Numbered from the stretch's first letter, positions 9,141 through 18,257 are shown. The stretch is DNA of 64,000 bases from Buchnera aphidicola (Drepanosiphum platanoidis) (GCF_964020165.1 NZ_OZ026537.1:310001-374000); one strand, 5' to 3'. Numbers and translations: made by a program. The notes: generated by a model not told the origin, from the sequence alone.

Positions 9141-10901
9141 ATGAAAAATAATATTGAGAGTGTAATTAAAAAAATAAAATTAGAAATAAAAAAACATAAT
9201 TATTTATATTATGTTTTAAATAAGCCTAAAATTTCAGACTTAAGTTATGATATTTTATTTAAAAAACTTTCTTATTTAAAAAAAAAAAATAAATTTTTTA
9301 AAAAAAAAAAAAATATTTTTGGTAATAAAAAAAATTTTAAGTTAACACATCATCATTCTAAAATGTTATCTTTAGAAAATACTTTTAGTATTGAAGGAAT
9401 GTTTAATTTTTATAAAAAAGTTTTAGCTATTTTAAAAAAAAAAAAAATAAAATTTTGCGGAGAATTAAAATATGATGGAGTAGCTGTAAATTTAATTTAT
9501 AAAAATCGAACTTTATATTCAGCTGCCATGAGAGGAAATGGTGAAATAGGAGAAAATATTACTAAAAATATTAAATTTTTACCGTCTATTCCTAAATTTT
9601 TAAATAATAAAAAATTTCCAAATTTTTTAGAAATTAGGGGAGAGATATATATTTATAAAAAAAAATTTCATAAGTTAAATAAACAGAATGTAAAAAATAA
9701 AAAATTAATTTTTTCAACTGCAAGAAATTTAGCTGCTGGTTCATTAAGACAAAAAAATTATAAGATTTCTAAAAATAGAAATTTAATTTTTGTATGTCAT
9801 GGATTTAATTTTTTTAAAGAATTTAACGATATTAAATATTTTGAAAACAATAGTTTTTATAACATATTAAAAAAAATAAAACATGTTGGTTTCTATATTA
9901 GTAAAAAAATACGACTTTTAAATTCTTTTGAAGATATTAAAAAATTTTATAAATATATTAAACGAAAAAGAAAATCGATTCCTTTTGAAATAGATGGTAT
10001 AGTTATTAAAATAAATTCTTTAAAAAGTCAGAAATTAATTGGATATAATAATAAATTTCCAAAATGGGCATTAGCTTTAAAATTTTTAAATCAAAGTAAA
10101 ACATCTACATTATTACATGTAAACTTTGAAGTTGGAAGAACCGGAGTAATTACTCCAGTTGCTATTTTTAAACCTATAAAAATTTCAGGAGTACTTATTC
10201 AAAAAGCTTCTTTATTTAATTATAATTATATAAAAAATTTAAATTTATATTATAAAGATACAATTATTGTTCAAAGATCAGGGGATGTAATTCCTAAAAT
10301 TATAGGAGTAATTTTTGATAGAAGAAAAAAAAATTTTAAAAAAGTAAAGTTTTTAAGAAAATGTCCATCGTGTCATACAAATTTAATTTCTGAAAAGAAT
10401 AAAAATATTTATTATTGTAATAATGGTTTTTTTTGTATTTCTCAAAAAAAAAAAAAAATTTTACATTTTTTTTCTAAAAATGCGATAGAAATTCTTGGAT
10501 TTAGAAAAAATATTATTTTACAATTGATAAAAAATAAAATTTTAAATAATCCCTCCGATATTTTTAAATTAAAAAAAAAAAATTTTTTAAATGTTAAAAA
10601 AGTTAGTGTTAAAACTATAAATTTAATTTTAAATCAAATTAATAATATGAATTCTATCAGTTTAGAAAGATTTATTTTTTCTTTAGGTATATTAGGTGTA
10701 GGAAAAGAAGCTTCAAAAAAAATATCAAAACATTGTGTTACTTTTGAAAAATTTTTAAATTTATTTTATAAAAATTATACAAAAAAATTTTTTTTAAAAA
10801 TACCTGGTATAGGTATAAATATTTGCAAAAATATTTATAATTTTTTATCTAATTCAAAAAATAAAAAAATAATATCTTTATTTAAAAAATTTATATTTTA
10901 A
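9141..10901 (+). CDS. ligA: NAD-dependent DNA ligase LigA lacking the BRCT domain
   Basis: Seals nicks in replication and repair using NAD+. The protein has 586 residues against 671 in E. coli. The Ia domain (YYVLNKPKISDLSYD), the adenylation domain with nucleophile K110 in ELKYDG, the OB fold (FEVGRTGVITPVA, RSGDVIPKI) and the four-Cys zinc finger (CPSC...C...C) are present. The HhH region (SLERFIFSLGILGVG, KIPGIG) follows. The reading frame then stops, so the C-terminal BRCT domain of about 80 residues is absent and nothing resembling it follows. BRCT is dispensable for basic ligation in E. coli studies, so an active minimal ligase is inferred. Two 14-A tracts lie inside the gene (9300-9313 and 10444-10457). 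Confidence 0.95.
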   Translation: MKNNIESVIKKIKLEIKKHNYLYYVLNKPKISDLSYDILFKKLSYLKKKNKFFKKKKNIFGNKKNFKLTHHHSKMLSLENTFSIEGMFNFYKKVLAILKKKKIKFCGELKYDGVAVNLIYKNRTLYSAAMRGNGEIGENITKNIKFLPSIPKFLNNKKFPNFLEIRGEIYIYKKKFHKLNKQNVKNKKLIFSTARNLAAGSLRQKNYKISKNRNLIFVCHGFNFFKEFNDIKYFENNSFYNILKKIKHVGFYISKKIRLLNSFEDIKKFYKYIKRKRKSIPFEIDGIVIKINSLKSQKLIGYNNKFPKWALALKFLNQSKTSTLLHVNFEVGRTGVITPVAIFKPIKISGVLIQKASLFNYNYIKNLNLYYKDTIIVQRSGDVIPKIIGVIFDRRKKNFKKVKFLRKCPSCHTNLISEKNKNIYYCNNGFFCISQKKKKILHFFSKNAIEILGFRKNIILQLIKNKILNNPSDIFKLKKKNFLNVKKVSVKTINLILNQINNMNSISLERFIFSLGILGVGKEASKKISKHCVTFEKFLNLFYKNYTKKFFLKIPGIGINICKNIYNFLSNSKNKKIISLFKKFIF

Positions 10902-10964
10902 ATATAATTTTTTTTTAATTATTAAAAAAATATAAATTTTTTTATAATTTAAAAAAAATTTTTT

Positions 10965-11037
10965 TGGGTCGTGCAGGATTTGAACCTGCGACCAATTGAT
11001 TAAAAGTCAACTGCTCTACCGACTGAGCTAACGACCC
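10965..11037 (-). tRNA. tRNA-Lys(UUU)
   Basis: On the minus strand the cloverleaf is complete: acceptor GGGTCGT/ACGACCC, D arm GCTC/GAGC, anticodon stem GTTGA/TCAAT with loop CTTTTAA (anticodon TTT), and T arm GCAGG/CCTGC. It is nearly identical to E. coli tRNA-Lys. The 3' discriminator is A; the next three bases read AAA, so CCA is not encoded. It lies 23 bp downstream of tRNA-Val, as in the enterobacterial valUXY-lysV cluster next to gltX. Confidence 0.97.
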
Positions 11038-11060
11038 TTTTTTTTTAATAAAAATTTTTT

Positions 11061-11132
11061 TAGGTGATGACGGACTTGAACCGCCGACATCCTCCGTGTA
11101 AGAGAGGAGCTCTACCACTGAGCTAATCACCT
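11061..11132 (-). tRNA. tRNA-Val(UAC)
   Basis: The minus-strand cloverleaf has acceptor AGGTGAT/ATCACCT, D arm GCTC/GAGC, anticodon stem CCTCT/GGAGG with loop CTTACAC (anticodon TAC), T arm GGCGG/CCGTC with the usual G-T pair, and discriminator A. CCA is not encoded. It is the first of a two-tRNA transcript with tRNA-Lys and diverges from gltX, the same neighbourhood as in E. coli. Confidence 0.96.
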
Positions 11133-11775
11133 ATTTTATATTTTAAATATAATAATATTTTTTATTTTTTTATTAATAATATTAATAAATTTTTAAAATA
11201 ATTTTATTAGATTATTATTATATGATAATAGTTAATATTTTATATTATATTTAATTTATTTTAAAATATAAAAAAACTTTTTATTTTTTTAAAATTTATA
11301 AAAAAAAATTTTTTTATTTTTTTAGAAAATAATAAATTTTAATTTAATAGAATATCATTAAAAAAAAAAAATGTATATAAAAAAATTAAAAATTTTTTTT
11401 ATTTTTTGGAATTTTTACAAATTAAAAAAATTAAAAAAAAATTTTAAAAAATATTGTTAAGTTTATTATAAAAATGTTTTAAATTTTTTATATATTTTTA
11501 AAATTTAATATTTATTATTTTTTTTAAAAGTGTTTTTACTAAAATTAAAAAAAGTAATTAATAATATTTTTATATATTTTTTCATTATATTTGTAAAATT
11601 TAAATATAAAAATTTAATAAAATTTTTATAATAATCTAAAGTATTTAATTTTTATATTTTTTTTGATAATATTAATTATTATTTTAATTTTATTATTTAT
11701 AAAATTATAAATTTTAAAATTTTATATTATTTTAATTTTTTTTTAGTTAAAAAAATAATTAAGGAACTTTTTATT
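11133..11775. other. Gene-free AT-rich spacer between tRNA-Val and gltX
   Basis: About 640 bp of nearly pure A/T with frequent stops in all frames; no protein, RNA fold or strong hairpin is recognised. It must contain the promoters of the divergent tRNA pair and of gltX. AAGGAAC, 9 bp before the gltX ATG, is a plausible ribosome-binding site. Confidence 0.7.
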
Positions 11776-13209
11776 ATGTTTGTAATTACAAGATTTGCTC
11801 CTAGCCCTACTGGAAATTTGCATCTTGGAAGTTTACGTACAGCATTATATTCATGGTTGTATTCTATAAAAAAGAATGGAAATTTTATATTAAGAATAGA
11901 AGATTCTGATTTTAAAAGATCAAGTTTTAAATTTGTAAAAAATATTTTATATGATTTAAAATGGTTGGGAATTAATTGGCATCAAGATCCAATATTTCAA
12001 AGTGATAGATTGATACGTTATAAAAAAATTGTTAAAAAAATGATTAAATTAAATTTAGCTTATAAATGTTATTGTTCTCCTGAAAGATTAAAAAAGCTTA
12101 AAAAACATCAAATATTATTAAAAGAAAAGCCTAAATATGATAGAAAATGTAGGGATTTAAAACAAAATATTTCTAATAATAATATAAAAAAAAAATATGT
12201 AGTTAGATTTAAAAATCCAAATTATGGAAATATATCATTTTATGATGAAGTTAGAGGAAAAATTATTTTTAAAAATTCAGAATTAGATGATTTAATTTTA
12301 CAAAGATCAAATGGTTTTCCAACATATAATTTATGTGTTGTAGTAGATGATATGGATTCTAAAATAACACATGTTATTAGAGGTGAAGATCATATTAATA
12401 ATACACCAAGACAAATTAATATTTTAAAATCTTTAGGAGCTAAAATACCAAAATATGTTCATTTATCTATGATTTTAAATAAAGAAAAAAAAAAACTTTC
12501 TAAACGAAATAATTTAAATGATATTTCATATTATAGAAAACAAGGCTATTTTCCTGAGGCTATTTTAAATTATGTAGTCAGATTAGGTTGGTCGTATAAA
12601 AATCAAGAAATTTTTACTATTAATGAAGTTAAAAAATTATTTAAATTAAGTGATATTAATATTTCTCCTAGTATTTTTGATCAAAAAAAAATTTTATGGT
12701 TTAATAAATATTATATGAATTTATTATCTACAAAAAAAATTAAAAAATATTTAAAAATTTTTTTATTAAAAAAAAATATTAAAATTATTAAAAAACCTAA
12801 TTTAAAAAAATTTATAAAATTTTTTTCTATGCATTGCAATACTTTAAAAGATTTATACAAATATTATTTATATTTTTTAAATAGTAAAATAAATTTAAAA
12901 AAATTTAATTTTGTTTTTACTATTCGTTCATTTAACATATTAAAAATTTTATATCAAAAATTAAAGTTTTTAAAGATTTGGAAAATTCAAAAAATTTCTA
13001 AAATTTTAAAAAATTTAGTTATTCATTTAAAAATAAATTTTTCAGATATTGGAATTCTTTTAAGAATTTCTTTATTTGGCAAAATTTCTTCCCCTGATAT
13101 TAACAAAATTTTATATCTTTATGGGAAGAAACAAACTTTATTAAAAATAAAAAATACATTAAAAAATATTTTAAAAAATTTTAAAAAATTATCTAAAAAA
13201 ATAGTTTAA
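11776..13209 (+). CDS. gltX: Glutamate--tRNA ligase
   Basis: Class I aminoacyl-tRNA synthetase charging tRNA-Glu. The protein has 477 residues (E. coli 471). The HIGH motif is at 16-19 (NLHLGSLRTALYSW) and the KMSKS counterpart KLSKR is at 240-244. Three of the four E. coli zinc-ligand positions are kept as Cys (C98, C100, C125); the H127 position is Asp. VIRGEDHINNTPRQINIL is nearly identical to E. coli. The C-terminal anticodon-binding part is Lys/Ile-rich and poorly conserved. It stands alone between the tRNA pair and the flagellar cluster. Confidence 0.96.
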   Translation: MFVITRFAPSPTGNLHLGSLRTALYSWLYSIKKNGNFILRIEDSDFKRSSFKFVKNILYDLKWLGINWHQDPIFQSDRLIRYKKIVKKMIKLNLAYKCYCSPERLKKLKKHQILLKEKPKYDRKCRDLKQNISNNNIKKKYVVRFKNPNYGNISFYDEVRGKIIFKNSELDDLILQRSNGFPTYNLCVVVDDMDSKITHVIRGEDHINNTPRQINILKSLGAKIPKYVHLSMILNKEKKKLSKRNNLNDISYYRKQGYFPEAILNYVVRLGWSYKNQEIFTINEVKKLFKLSDINISPSIFDQKKILWFNKYYMNLLSTKKIKKYLKIFLLKKNIKIIKKPNLKKFIKFFSMHCNTLKDLYKYYLYFLNSKINLKKFNFVFTIRSFNILKILYQKLKFLKIWKIQKISKILKNLVIHLKINFSDIGILLRISLFGKISSPDINKILYLYGKKQTLLKIKNTLKNILKNFKKLSKKIV

Positions 13210-13324
13210 ATATTGAATATTTGAAAGTATTAAATATAAATAATTTTTAAATAAATTAAATAGTATTAATATATAATATGTAAAATTTTAATAAAAATTT
13301 TTATATTTTTTTAAAATTATATTT

Positions 13325-13699
13325 TTAAATTTGTATATTCATAATTTGTTGATAACTAGAAATAATTTTTTCTCCAATATTTTTGTACATTTGTATTTTT
13401 AAATTAAATTTTTGTATATTTTTAAGATTTTTATATTTTAATGAATAAATTTTATTTTTTTCATTAAAAATTTTTTTCTCTTGGTTTTTTGCGATTTTTT
13501 GAAGATTTATGATTTTTTTTAATTCAGAAGATATATAATAATAAAAATCATTTTTATTTGTTAAAATGTTTAATTTGAGACAATTAAAAAATTTTTTTTT
13601 TAAAAAATTTTTTGTATTTATAGTTATATTATTATTTTTTATAAGAAAATTGTTATTTATATTTAAATTTTTTAAAAATTTTATATACTTAATTTGCAT
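13325..13699 (-). CDS. fliE: Flagellar hook-basal body protein FliE
   Basis: Adaptor between the MS ring and the proximal rod. The protein has 124 residues against 104 in E. coli. Only the C-terminal segment is recognisable: FNLKIQMYKNIGEKIISSYQ followed by QIMNIQI matches the conserved QMGIQVRNKLVxAYQEVMxMQV end of FliE. The N-terminal two thirds are Asn/Lys/Phe-rich and unalignable by eye. The call is strengthened by its position, divergently transcribed from fliF as in enterobacteria. Confidence 0.85.
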   Translation of the reverse strand: MQIKYIKFLKNLNINNNFLIKNNNITINTKNFLKKKFFNCLKLNILTNKNDFYYYISSELKKIINLQKIAKNQEKKIFNEKNKIYSLKYKNLKNIQKFNLKIQMYKNIGEKIISSYQQIMNIQI

Positions 13700-14088
13700 A
13701 ATTTTATTTTACCTTTCAATAGCATTATAATTCATTATAATGTTTGACAATAATTAATTAAAAAATGTTTAATTATTTAAAAATTTCGTATAATTTTTTA
13801 TATTAATATAATAATATATATATTAAAATTAATTAAAAAGAGCATATAAACAATTAAGCTTAAAAAGTTTTATTTTAAAATCTTTTTAATTTTTTATTAT
13901 AACTTTTTTTATAAAAAATTTTTTTATTTTTTTAATAATGTATTTTATTTATTTTATATTATTTTTTTTAATTTATAATTTAATTTTTAATTTTTTATAT
14001 TAATTTTTATTTTTTATTATAAAAAATTTTTTATATAATTATATTTTTACTACATAATTTTAAGAGTTTAATTTTAGGATTTTTATTT
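13700..14088. promoter_or_regulatory. Divergent fliE-fliF intergenic region with inverted repeats
   Basis: This 389-bp spacer should hold the promoters of both flagellar units. A 9-bp inverted repeat CATTATAAT-tc-ATTATAATG lies at 13723-13742, close to the fliE start, and contains TATAAT on the minus strand. A consensus-like TTGACA is at 13744-13749 on the plus strand. Two copies of TTAAAAAG (13833-13840, 13860-13867) can each pair with CTTTTTAA at 13882-13889. Promoter function is inferred from motif shape only. Confidence 0.3.
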
Positions 14089-15687
14089 ATGAAAATAAAT
14101 ACTTCAAAAGATTTTTTTTTAAAAAATTATAAATATTACATAACAAATTTTTTTTCTTATTTAACTAAAAACCTTTTTTATTTAGTTATATTTTCTTTAT
14201 TTATTTCATTAACAATTTTTTATCATATAGAAAATTTTAACTATAAAAAGCCAGAATATAAAATATTGTATAATAATTTACCATATAAAGATTTTGAAAA
14301 TATTAAAAATAAATTAACAAATTTAAATATTTCTTATAAATCTGATAACTTTTTTAATACTATTTTAGTAAAAAAAAATGAATTTGAAACTTTAAGTCAA
14401 GAATTTTCTCAAAAAAATATTTTTTCAAATGAAGAGTTACCTGGATTTAAACTTTTAGATGAAGAAAAATTTGGAGTGAGTTCATTTGTTGAAAAAATAA
14501 ATTTTCAAAGATCTTTAGAAGGAGAGCTTTCAAATACCATAAAAAAATTATATTCTATTAATCAAGCAAGAATACATATTGCTTTTCCTAAAAATTATAT
14601 TTTAGAAAATACTGGAATAGATAATAATAATGTTGTTTCTGCTGCTATATTTTTAGATGTTAATTATACAAGATTTTTTAATAAAGACAATTTAATAAAT
14701 TCAATTTTGTATTTTGTCTCTAATAGTGTATCTGGTTTGTCTTTAAATAAAATATCCATAATAGATCAATTCGGAAATTTATTAAATAAAAATTTTTTAA
14801 TGCATAAAAAAAGCAAAAAAGCTTTACATAGTTATTTTTCTTTAAAAAATAATAACATGATTAATTATTGTGTATTTCACGCGTTTCAATATAAAAATAT
14901 TAAAAGTTTTTGTGCTTTAAATTTTGATCAATATAATTCTAATAAATTTCCAGCATATAAACGTGATTTAAAAGTATACAATTATTGGGATCTAAAAAAA
15001 ATTATTTTATCACATAAGAATTTTTTTTCTTATTTAGAAAATAATACTGAACGTCTTAAAATTTTTAATATTTTTTTAAATTCTAAAGTTTATTATTGCA
15101 ATGTTAAAGTTTTAAAAAATAAACATTCTATATCTTTTATTACATTCTTAAATTTTTTTAAAAATATTAATGATTATAAAAAATATTATCCTTTTTTTTT
15201 CAATGATTTAAAAAAAACAGAAATAATTAAAAAAAATATTTTAAAATATAATAATTCATTTAAAAAATTTAATTATAACTGTGTAAATTTAGATACATCT
15301 AAAAAATTACAATTTTTTTCATATGATAATTTTTTAAATACACAACTAAAAATTCTTAAAAAAAATTATTTTTATAAGTTTTTAACTTCATTTTTTGCGG
15401 AAATATTTTTTTTAATTATTTTCTTTTTATTATTTAAAAAGAAATTTCCAAGTTTTAATTTGCAATTAGAGCAAAATAAACAATTGGATTATCTAAATTC
15501 TTTAAGATTATATGATGAAGCTCAAAAAAAATATTCTGAGAAATTAAAAATAAAAAAAAAATATTCTAAAAAATTATCTAAATTATTAAAAAACAAAAAA
15601 AAATTTACAAAATATATTTTAAACATTTCAAATAATGAACCTAAAGTAATATCTAGAATTATTAAACATTGGATAAATAAATCATGA
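14089..15687 (+). CDS. fliF: Flagellar MS-ring protein FliF
   Basis: Forms the membrane/supramembrane ring on which the flagellar export gate sits. The protein has 532 residues (E. coli 552). A transmembrane helix near residues 28-45 is followed by ring-building motif domains with clear FliF signatures (YKILYNNLPYKDFENI, GVSSFVEKINFQRSLEGEL, ARIHIAFP, SISIIDQFGNLL-like). The central periplasmic region has decayed. A second transmembrane helix lies near 425-445, and the extreme C-terminus EPKVISRIIKHWINK is the conserved FliG-binding peptide. It overlaps fliG by 4 bp (ATGA), indicating translational coupling. Confidence 0.92.
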   Translation: MKINTSKDFFLKNYKYYITNFFSYLTKNLFYLVIFSLFISLTIFYHIENFNYKKPEYKILYNNLPYKDFENIKNKLTNLNISYKSDNFFNTILVKKNEFETLSQEFSQKNIFSNEELPGFKLLDEEKFGVSSFVEKINFQRSLEGELSNTIKKLYSINQARIHIAFPKNYILENTGIDNNNVVSAAIFLDVNYTRFFNKDNLINSILYFVSNSVSGLSLNKISIIDQFGNLLNKNFLMHKKSKKALHSYFSLKNNNMINYCVFHAFQYKNIKSFCALNFDQYNSNKFPAYKRDLKVYNYWDLKKIILSHKNFFSYLENNTERLKIFNIFLNSKVYYCNVKVLKNKHSISFITFLNFFKNINDYKKYYPFFFNDLKKTEIIKKNILKYNNSFKKFNYNCVNLDTSKKLQFFSYDNFLNTQLKILKKNYFYKFLTSFFAEIFFLIIFFLLFKKKFPSFNLQLEQNKQLDYLNSLRLYDEAQKKYSEKLKIKKKYSKKLSKLLKNKKKFTKYILNISNNEPKVISRIIKHWINKS

Positions 15688-16667
15688 TATCTAAATATGG
15701 AGTAAAAAAAAGTGCTATTTTATTAATTTCATTAAAATCTAAATGTTTTGTTAAGGTATTAAAAAATTTTTCTTCTAAAGAAAAGTTTGTTTTATTTAAA
15801 GAAATTTTAAAAATTAATAAAGTTTCTTTTAAGGAAATATTAAAAGTATTTTTAAATTATAAAAAAGATCTTAAAAAAGTTAATAAGATAGTAAATTTTA
15901 ATCGAGAAAGTTTAAAAATTATTTGTGACAAGTCTAATATTAAAAAAAATGTAAAAAAAGATTTAAAAAATGTTTTATTGCAAATTAAAATTAAAAAAAG
16001 TATTTGTAAATTAAACAGGATGAAATATAAAAAAGTTTATAAATTATTAAAACATGAAGATGCTAAAATTGTATCTATGATTTTATATTTTTTAAAACGA
16101 GAAATTTCATATCAAGTTTTATTAATGATGAAAAAAAGTTTTATGGATGAAGTTTTACTTAGAATTTCTAATTTTTCTGTATTAAAAAAAAAAAATTTTT
16201 TAAAATTTGGTAAAATTTTAATTGAATTATTAAAAAATTTAGAAAAAAGAAAAAATTTCTTTAAATCTCCTGGTCATAAAGCAGTATCAGAAATTTTATA
16301 TCTTTTTAATAATGATTTAAAAAAAAAATCTTTATCTAAAATCAGTAAAAAAGATCATACAATTTTTTATAAAATTCAAAAAAATATATTAAATTTTTAT
16401 AATATTTTTGCTTTTAAAAAAAAAGATATAAAATTATTAATACGTTCAAATACTATTTTAGATATTTATGTTGCTTTATCAAATATTAATAAAAATTTAC
16501 AAAATAAAATTTTGATTCATATGAATCCTTTAGAATTAATAAAATATAATAGCATGTCTTATAAAAATATTCGTTTTTATGAAGAGGATATTCAACGAGC
16601 TAGATTAAAAGTTGTAGATAGTATTAAATATATTTTAATAAATAAAAATTTTAATAGTAAAAAATAA
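15684..16667 (+). CDS. fliG: Flagellar switch/rotor protein FliG, divergent
   Basis: C-ring protein that binds FliF and, in motile bacteria, takes torque from MotA. The protein has 327 residues (E. coli 331). FliG pattern is visible in GVKKSAILLISL at the N-terminus, PGHKAVSEILYLFN in the middle, and RFYEEDIQRARLKVVDSIKYI at the C-terminus. The EHPQ motif reads EDAK. The torque-generating aspartates D288 and D289 of E. coli align with Y288 and N289 here, so the motor interface is lost. Its likely remaining role is structural, capping FliF. It starts inside the fliF stop codon. A gene-free scar follows instead of fliH. Confidence 0.87.
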   Translation: MISKYGVKKSAILLISLKSKCFVKVLKNFSSKEKFVLFKEILKINKVSFKEILKVFLNYKKDLKKVNKIVNFNRESLKIICDKSNIKKNVKKDLKNVLLQIKIKKSICKLNRMKYKKVYKLLKHEDAKIVSMILYFLKREISYQVLLMMKKSFMDEVLLRISNFSVLKKKNFLKFGKILIELLKNLEKRKNFFKSPGHKAVSEILYLFNNDLKKKSLSKISKKDHTIFYKIQKNILNFYNIFAFKKKDIKLLIRSNTILDIYVALSNINKNLQNKILIHMNPLELIKYNSMSYKNIRFYEEDIQRARLKVVDSIKYILINKNFNSKK

Positions 16668-17900
16668 TTTTAATATTAAATAATTAATTTAAGTTTTATA
16701 AAATTTAAAAATTTTATAATTTTAATATATTAAATATCTTTTTTTATATATTTTAATTTAAATGATAAAAAATATTTTTATAGTTTAAAATTTATAAATG
16801 ATATTATTTTATTTAGAATGTTTTTAAAATAGTTTACAAATATTTTTTTATTTAAATAAGTTTATATATAAATTATATATTAAAATTTAACACAAAAAAT
16901 ATAAAAATTTTTTTTTGATATAAATAGTAATTTTATTAAATATTGTTATTTATTTATTAACTGATATTAAATAATTTTTTATTATTTTTTTTATTAACAA
17001 AAGTATAAAATTATTTTTAAAAAATTAAATTATTTTTTATTTTTTTTATAAAAAAATATAAATAATTTTATTAAATATTTTTTATTAATTAATTAATTAC
17101 TAATTAATTAATTAGTAATTAATTAATTAGTAATTTAGTAATTAATAAAAATATTAATAAAAAATAATTTTTTTATAAAAACTTAAAAAATATTAAATAA
17201 ATATTTTTTAAAAAATCAACTAAAATTAATATGTTTATTATAAATTTTTATAAAAAATTGATGTATATTTATAATAATTTATAAAATTATATTTTTTAAT
17301 AATAAAATTCATATGAATTATAATTATATTTTAAAAAAATTTATAAAAATAGAAATATAAAATTTATAAAATTTTAAAAATTTTTTTTAACAATAAATAC
17401 TAATTTGTACAAATATTGTTTAAAATTTAAAATTATATAAAATATTTTAAAAATAAATTTTTTAATAATTTTTTATTAAATTTTTTTATTTTTTAATATA
17501 TTATTAATTAATAATTAGCAGAATATATTGTTATAATTGTATTATGTATTTATTTTAAAACTATTTTTTATAAATAATTTTTAAAAAGTTTTTATTGATT
17601 AAAATATTAGTTATACAATTTATTAAAAAAATTAAATTAGTTAAAATTTAATAAACTAATTGCATTATTTTTATTAAAAAAAATAAATAAAATATGTCAT
17701 ATTTCTTTATTTATATTTTAGAAATTAAAAAAAATATAAGATTTAAAAATAAAATTAATAATATTAAGAATGTTCAATGTTTAAAAAATAATACATTTTA
17801 TTTTTATTATTTTAATAAAATATTATTAAAATAAAAATTTTTAATTTTTAAAAATTAAATAAATTTTTTATAAATTAAAAATTGAATATAGAGTATAATA
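16668..17900. other. Gene-free scar where fliH-fliI-fliJ-fliK-fliL-fliM would lie
   Basis: About 1.23 kb between fliG and fliN with no credible reading frame, almost entirely A/T with short tandem repeats. In enterobacteria the fliFGHIJK and fliLMNOPQR operons meet here, so fliH to fliM should occupy the gap. I see no recognisable remnant of the FliI Walker motif or any other of these genes. It looks like an old, thoroughly eroded deletion. Confidence 0.75.
17086..17130. repeat. Three tandem copies of a 15-bp AT repeat
   Basis: The unit TAATTAATTAATTA plus C or G occurs at 17086-17100 (final C), 17101-17115 (G) and 17116-17130 (G), followed by a decayed partial copy to about 17145. The unit is itself a TTAA/TAAT microsatellite, so the block is also nearly palindromic. 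It lies in the fliG-fliN scar. Confidence 0.8.
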
Positions 17901-18257
17901 ATGAAAAAAATAAGTATTTATAATAAAAATAAAAAAGATGTTTATAAAGATAATATAAAATTAGAAAAAAAGTATAAAAATTTTAAAAAGAATAAAAATT
18001 TTAAATTTAAAGATTTAAAGTTTATTTCTAATTTATCTATGAACATAATAATAAAATTAGGTTATGCAAATATTACTATTAAAGAGCTTTTAAAATTATC
18101 AAAAGGATCTATAATTTTTTTTAGTAAAAAATCAAAAGATTTATTAAGTATTTTTGTTAATAATTGTTTAGTAGCAAAAGGAAAGATAATATTTAAAAAA
18201 AATAGATATGGAGTAAAGATATTAAATTTAATAAAAAATTCTTTTAAAAAAAAATAA
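17901..18257 (+). CDS. fliN: Flagellar switch/C-ring protein FliN
   Basis: The protein has 118 residues (E. coli 137). The SpoA domain occupies the C-terminal 75 residues: LSMNIIIKLGYANITIKELL, KLSKGSIIFF, DLLSIFVNNCLVAKGKIIF and RYGVKILNLI match FliN almost position for position. The N-terminal 40 residues are Lys/Asn-rich filler. In other flagella FliN binds FliM and the FliH-FliI ATPase complex; none of these genes is in their usual place here. First gene of fliN-O-P-Q-R, 27 bp before fliO. Confidence 0.9.
   Translation: MKKISIYNKNKKDVYKDNIKLEKKYKNFKKNKNFKFKDLKFISNLSMNIIIKLGYANITIKELLKLSKGSIIFFSKKSKDLLSIFVNNCLVAKGKIIFKKNRYGVKILNLIKNSFKKK

Noticed and set aside
10942-11130. A 62-codon open frame on the minus strand
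   Set aside because: It reads through the tRNA-Val and tRNA-Lys genes in the same orientation; the tRNA folds explain the sequence fully.
17086-17145. Tandem repeat considered as a CRISPR array or origin iterons
   Set aside because: Units are directly adjacent with no spacers, no cas genes or rep/dnaA gene lie nearby, and the unit is a simple microsatellite.
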